Below, in pieces: positions 13,500 through 14,437 of a stretch of DNA of 14,437 nt. Position numbers and translations under genes: made by a program. The notes under the pieces are model-generated. The model saw nothing but the letters and a program-made list of their open reading frames with translations, was not told the origin of the DNA and searched no databases. Within the stretch, counting starts at the first letter, position 1, and each line of letters starts with the position of its first letter. Location of the stretch: the NCBI GenBank assembly GCA_003670425.1, contig QWRL01000037.1, forward strand, positions 1 through 14,437. Reading direction: 5' to 3'. Source of the stretch: Chloroflexota bacterium (GTDB lineage Bacteria > Chloroflexota > Anaerolineae > Anaerolineales > UBA11657).

Positions 13500-14411
13500 T
13501 CAATGTAATGCTGCGGGCGCGTGCAATATCACATGCAATTCTGCCAGCACTTGCAGCGCGGTCAAGTTGCGCACGTTCATGCCGTAGCGCAGGCCGGCAC
13601 TGGAAAAATCAGCGGATCTTTCATTCGGTGGAACATTGGGGTGAATGTCACCGGGCTCCACGCCTTGCGAAGGCAGCGCCTCAAGCGCCCGCCAGAAATT
13701 CCACAAAGGCGCCTGGCGCTGCGCTGCCACATCCACAATGATTTGATTGTAAGGCTCCGCAGCATCCACACCATCTGCAGCGCGCTGCGCCGGCAGCGTG
13801 CTCAACACCGCAATGCTGCCGTAGCTCTGCACGCGGCGCACAATATGGAGCAGCTGATCCGCATAAACCGCGGGGCTGGTCACGCCCACATCGTTGGTGC
13901 CAATCATAATGAGCGTAATCTCGGGGCGCGCAATGCGCAGCTCACACTCCAGCGGAGTTTCACGCGGCCCGCAAAGCGGCTCCCAAAAGCGCGAGCCCGG
14001 TTCGATCACATGCGCCGCCTTCCATCCTGAAAGCGCACCCATGCCGTCCACATCAAAAGAGTTGAAGTTCACGCGATCCACCGAACGAACTGTTATCCGC
14101 CGGTAATACTCAACCATCGGCTCCAGGCCTTCGTAGCTGCCAAAATTTAGCGTACCGTGTGCCAGCGGTTTGAGAAAATATTTATTCGAGCTGATGCTGT
14201 CGCCCACAATGCTGAAGACGCCGGGGCGCATGCCATGCCGCAGCCCAAAGCTGTGCTGTTGCAGCAGCGCCTGCTGCACATCCGCCGTCAACTCCGGAAC
14301 TACGGGAGCCATAACTTGATTTAGTGGTGGGCCGGATTCCCGGCAGCCGGAAATCACCAAAACCAAACCACACCACACCAAAGTGATACAGGCACGCAGT
14401 GTGCTGCGCAC
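13500..14411 (-). CDS. SGNH/GDSL hydrolase lipoprotein
   Basis: A 303-residue secreted hydrolase. Residues 1-22 form a lipoprotein signal peptide with early Arg residues, a hydrophobic core and the lipobox VISGC, giving lipidated Cys23. The SGNH blocks are clear: GDS (70-72, catalytic S72), a Gly in the block II region (GALSG, 125-129), GTND (171-174, oxyanion N173), and GDIHPN (254-259) with the D255-x-H257 pair. The stretches LCGPRETPLECEL and RYGMNVRNLTAL resemble a lipoprotein SGNH family I recall from Chloroflexota. It probably acts as an esterase, for example a deacetylase, on glycans outside the cytoplasmic membrane. The GTG at 14411 fits the signal peptide. The upstream frame is open to the window edge, so a longer N-terminus cannot be excluded but would spoil the signal peptide. 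It is the first gene seen in the locus. Confidence 0.87.
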   Translation of the reverse strand: MRSTLRACITLVWCGLVLVISGCRESGPPLNQVMAPVVPELTADVQQALLQQHSFGLRHGMRPGVFSIVGDSISSNKYFLKPLAHGTLNFGSYEGLEPMVEYYRRITVRSVDRVNFNSFDVDGMGALSGWKAAHVIEPGSRFWEPLCGPRETPLECELRIARPEITLIMIGTNDVGVTSPAVYADQLLHIVRRVQSYGSIAVLSTLPAQRAADGVDAAEPYNQIIVDVAAQRQAPLWNFWRALEALPSQGVEPGDIHPNVPPNERSADFSSAGLRYGMNVRNLTALQVLAELHVILHAPAALH

Positions 14412-14437
14412 GGTGCGTTCACAGATTGCGCGAAGCA

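Overview
The window holds twelve protein genes. All are on the minus strand, so the window reads right to left in the direction of transcription, and they form one compact accessory locus for making and modifying a surface polysaccharide (exopolysaccharide, O-antigen-like or glycoprotein glycan). The DNA is GC-rich (about 60 % by eye), GTG starts are common, and no RNA gene, insertion sequence, phage gene or CRISPR array was seen. The host is a bacterium that makes lipoproteins. The terminal SGNH lipoprotein and the overall gene mix resemble loci I recall from Chloroflexota (Anaerolineae), but this assignment rests on memory and is tentative.

In transcription order: a secreted SGNH/GDSL lipoprotein (13500-14411); a leader with two inverted repeats; a glutamine-dependent asparagine synthase family amidotransferase (11541-13421); a GT4 glycosyltransferase (10193-11416); a heparinase II/III-like protein (8043-10196). 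Then comes a tightly packed carbamoylation module: a short SxtJ-like membrane protein (7805-8041), a NodU/CmcH-type carbamoyltransferase (6017-7804) and a DUF5989 single-span peptide (5823-6005). After a 117-base spacer follow a fused dehydrogenase/Gfo-Idh oxidoreductase (3565-5706), a second GT4-fold glycosyltransferase (2321-3502), a polyprenyl-phosphate-sugar-synthase-like GT2 (1566-2303), a DUF2304 membrane protein (1194-1562) and the 5' part of a GT39-like membrane glycosyltransferase that leaves the window at base 1.

A consistent reading is as follows. The two GT4-fold enzymes build the glycan on the cytoplasmic side. The amidotransferase, carbamoyltransferase and oxidoreductase alter sugars or sugar nucleotides (amide, O-carbamoyl, redox/epimerisation). 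The GT2-DUF2304-GT39 trio makes a lipid-linked monosaccharide and transfers it outside the membrane. The heparinase-like and SGNH proteins trim or de-esterify the product. No priming transferase, flippase, polymerase or export channel is in the window, so these must lie outside. The points most worth a second look are the carbamoyltransferase with its two tiny membrane partners, the possible DPM3-like role of DUF2304, and the structured leader in front of the amidotransferase gene.
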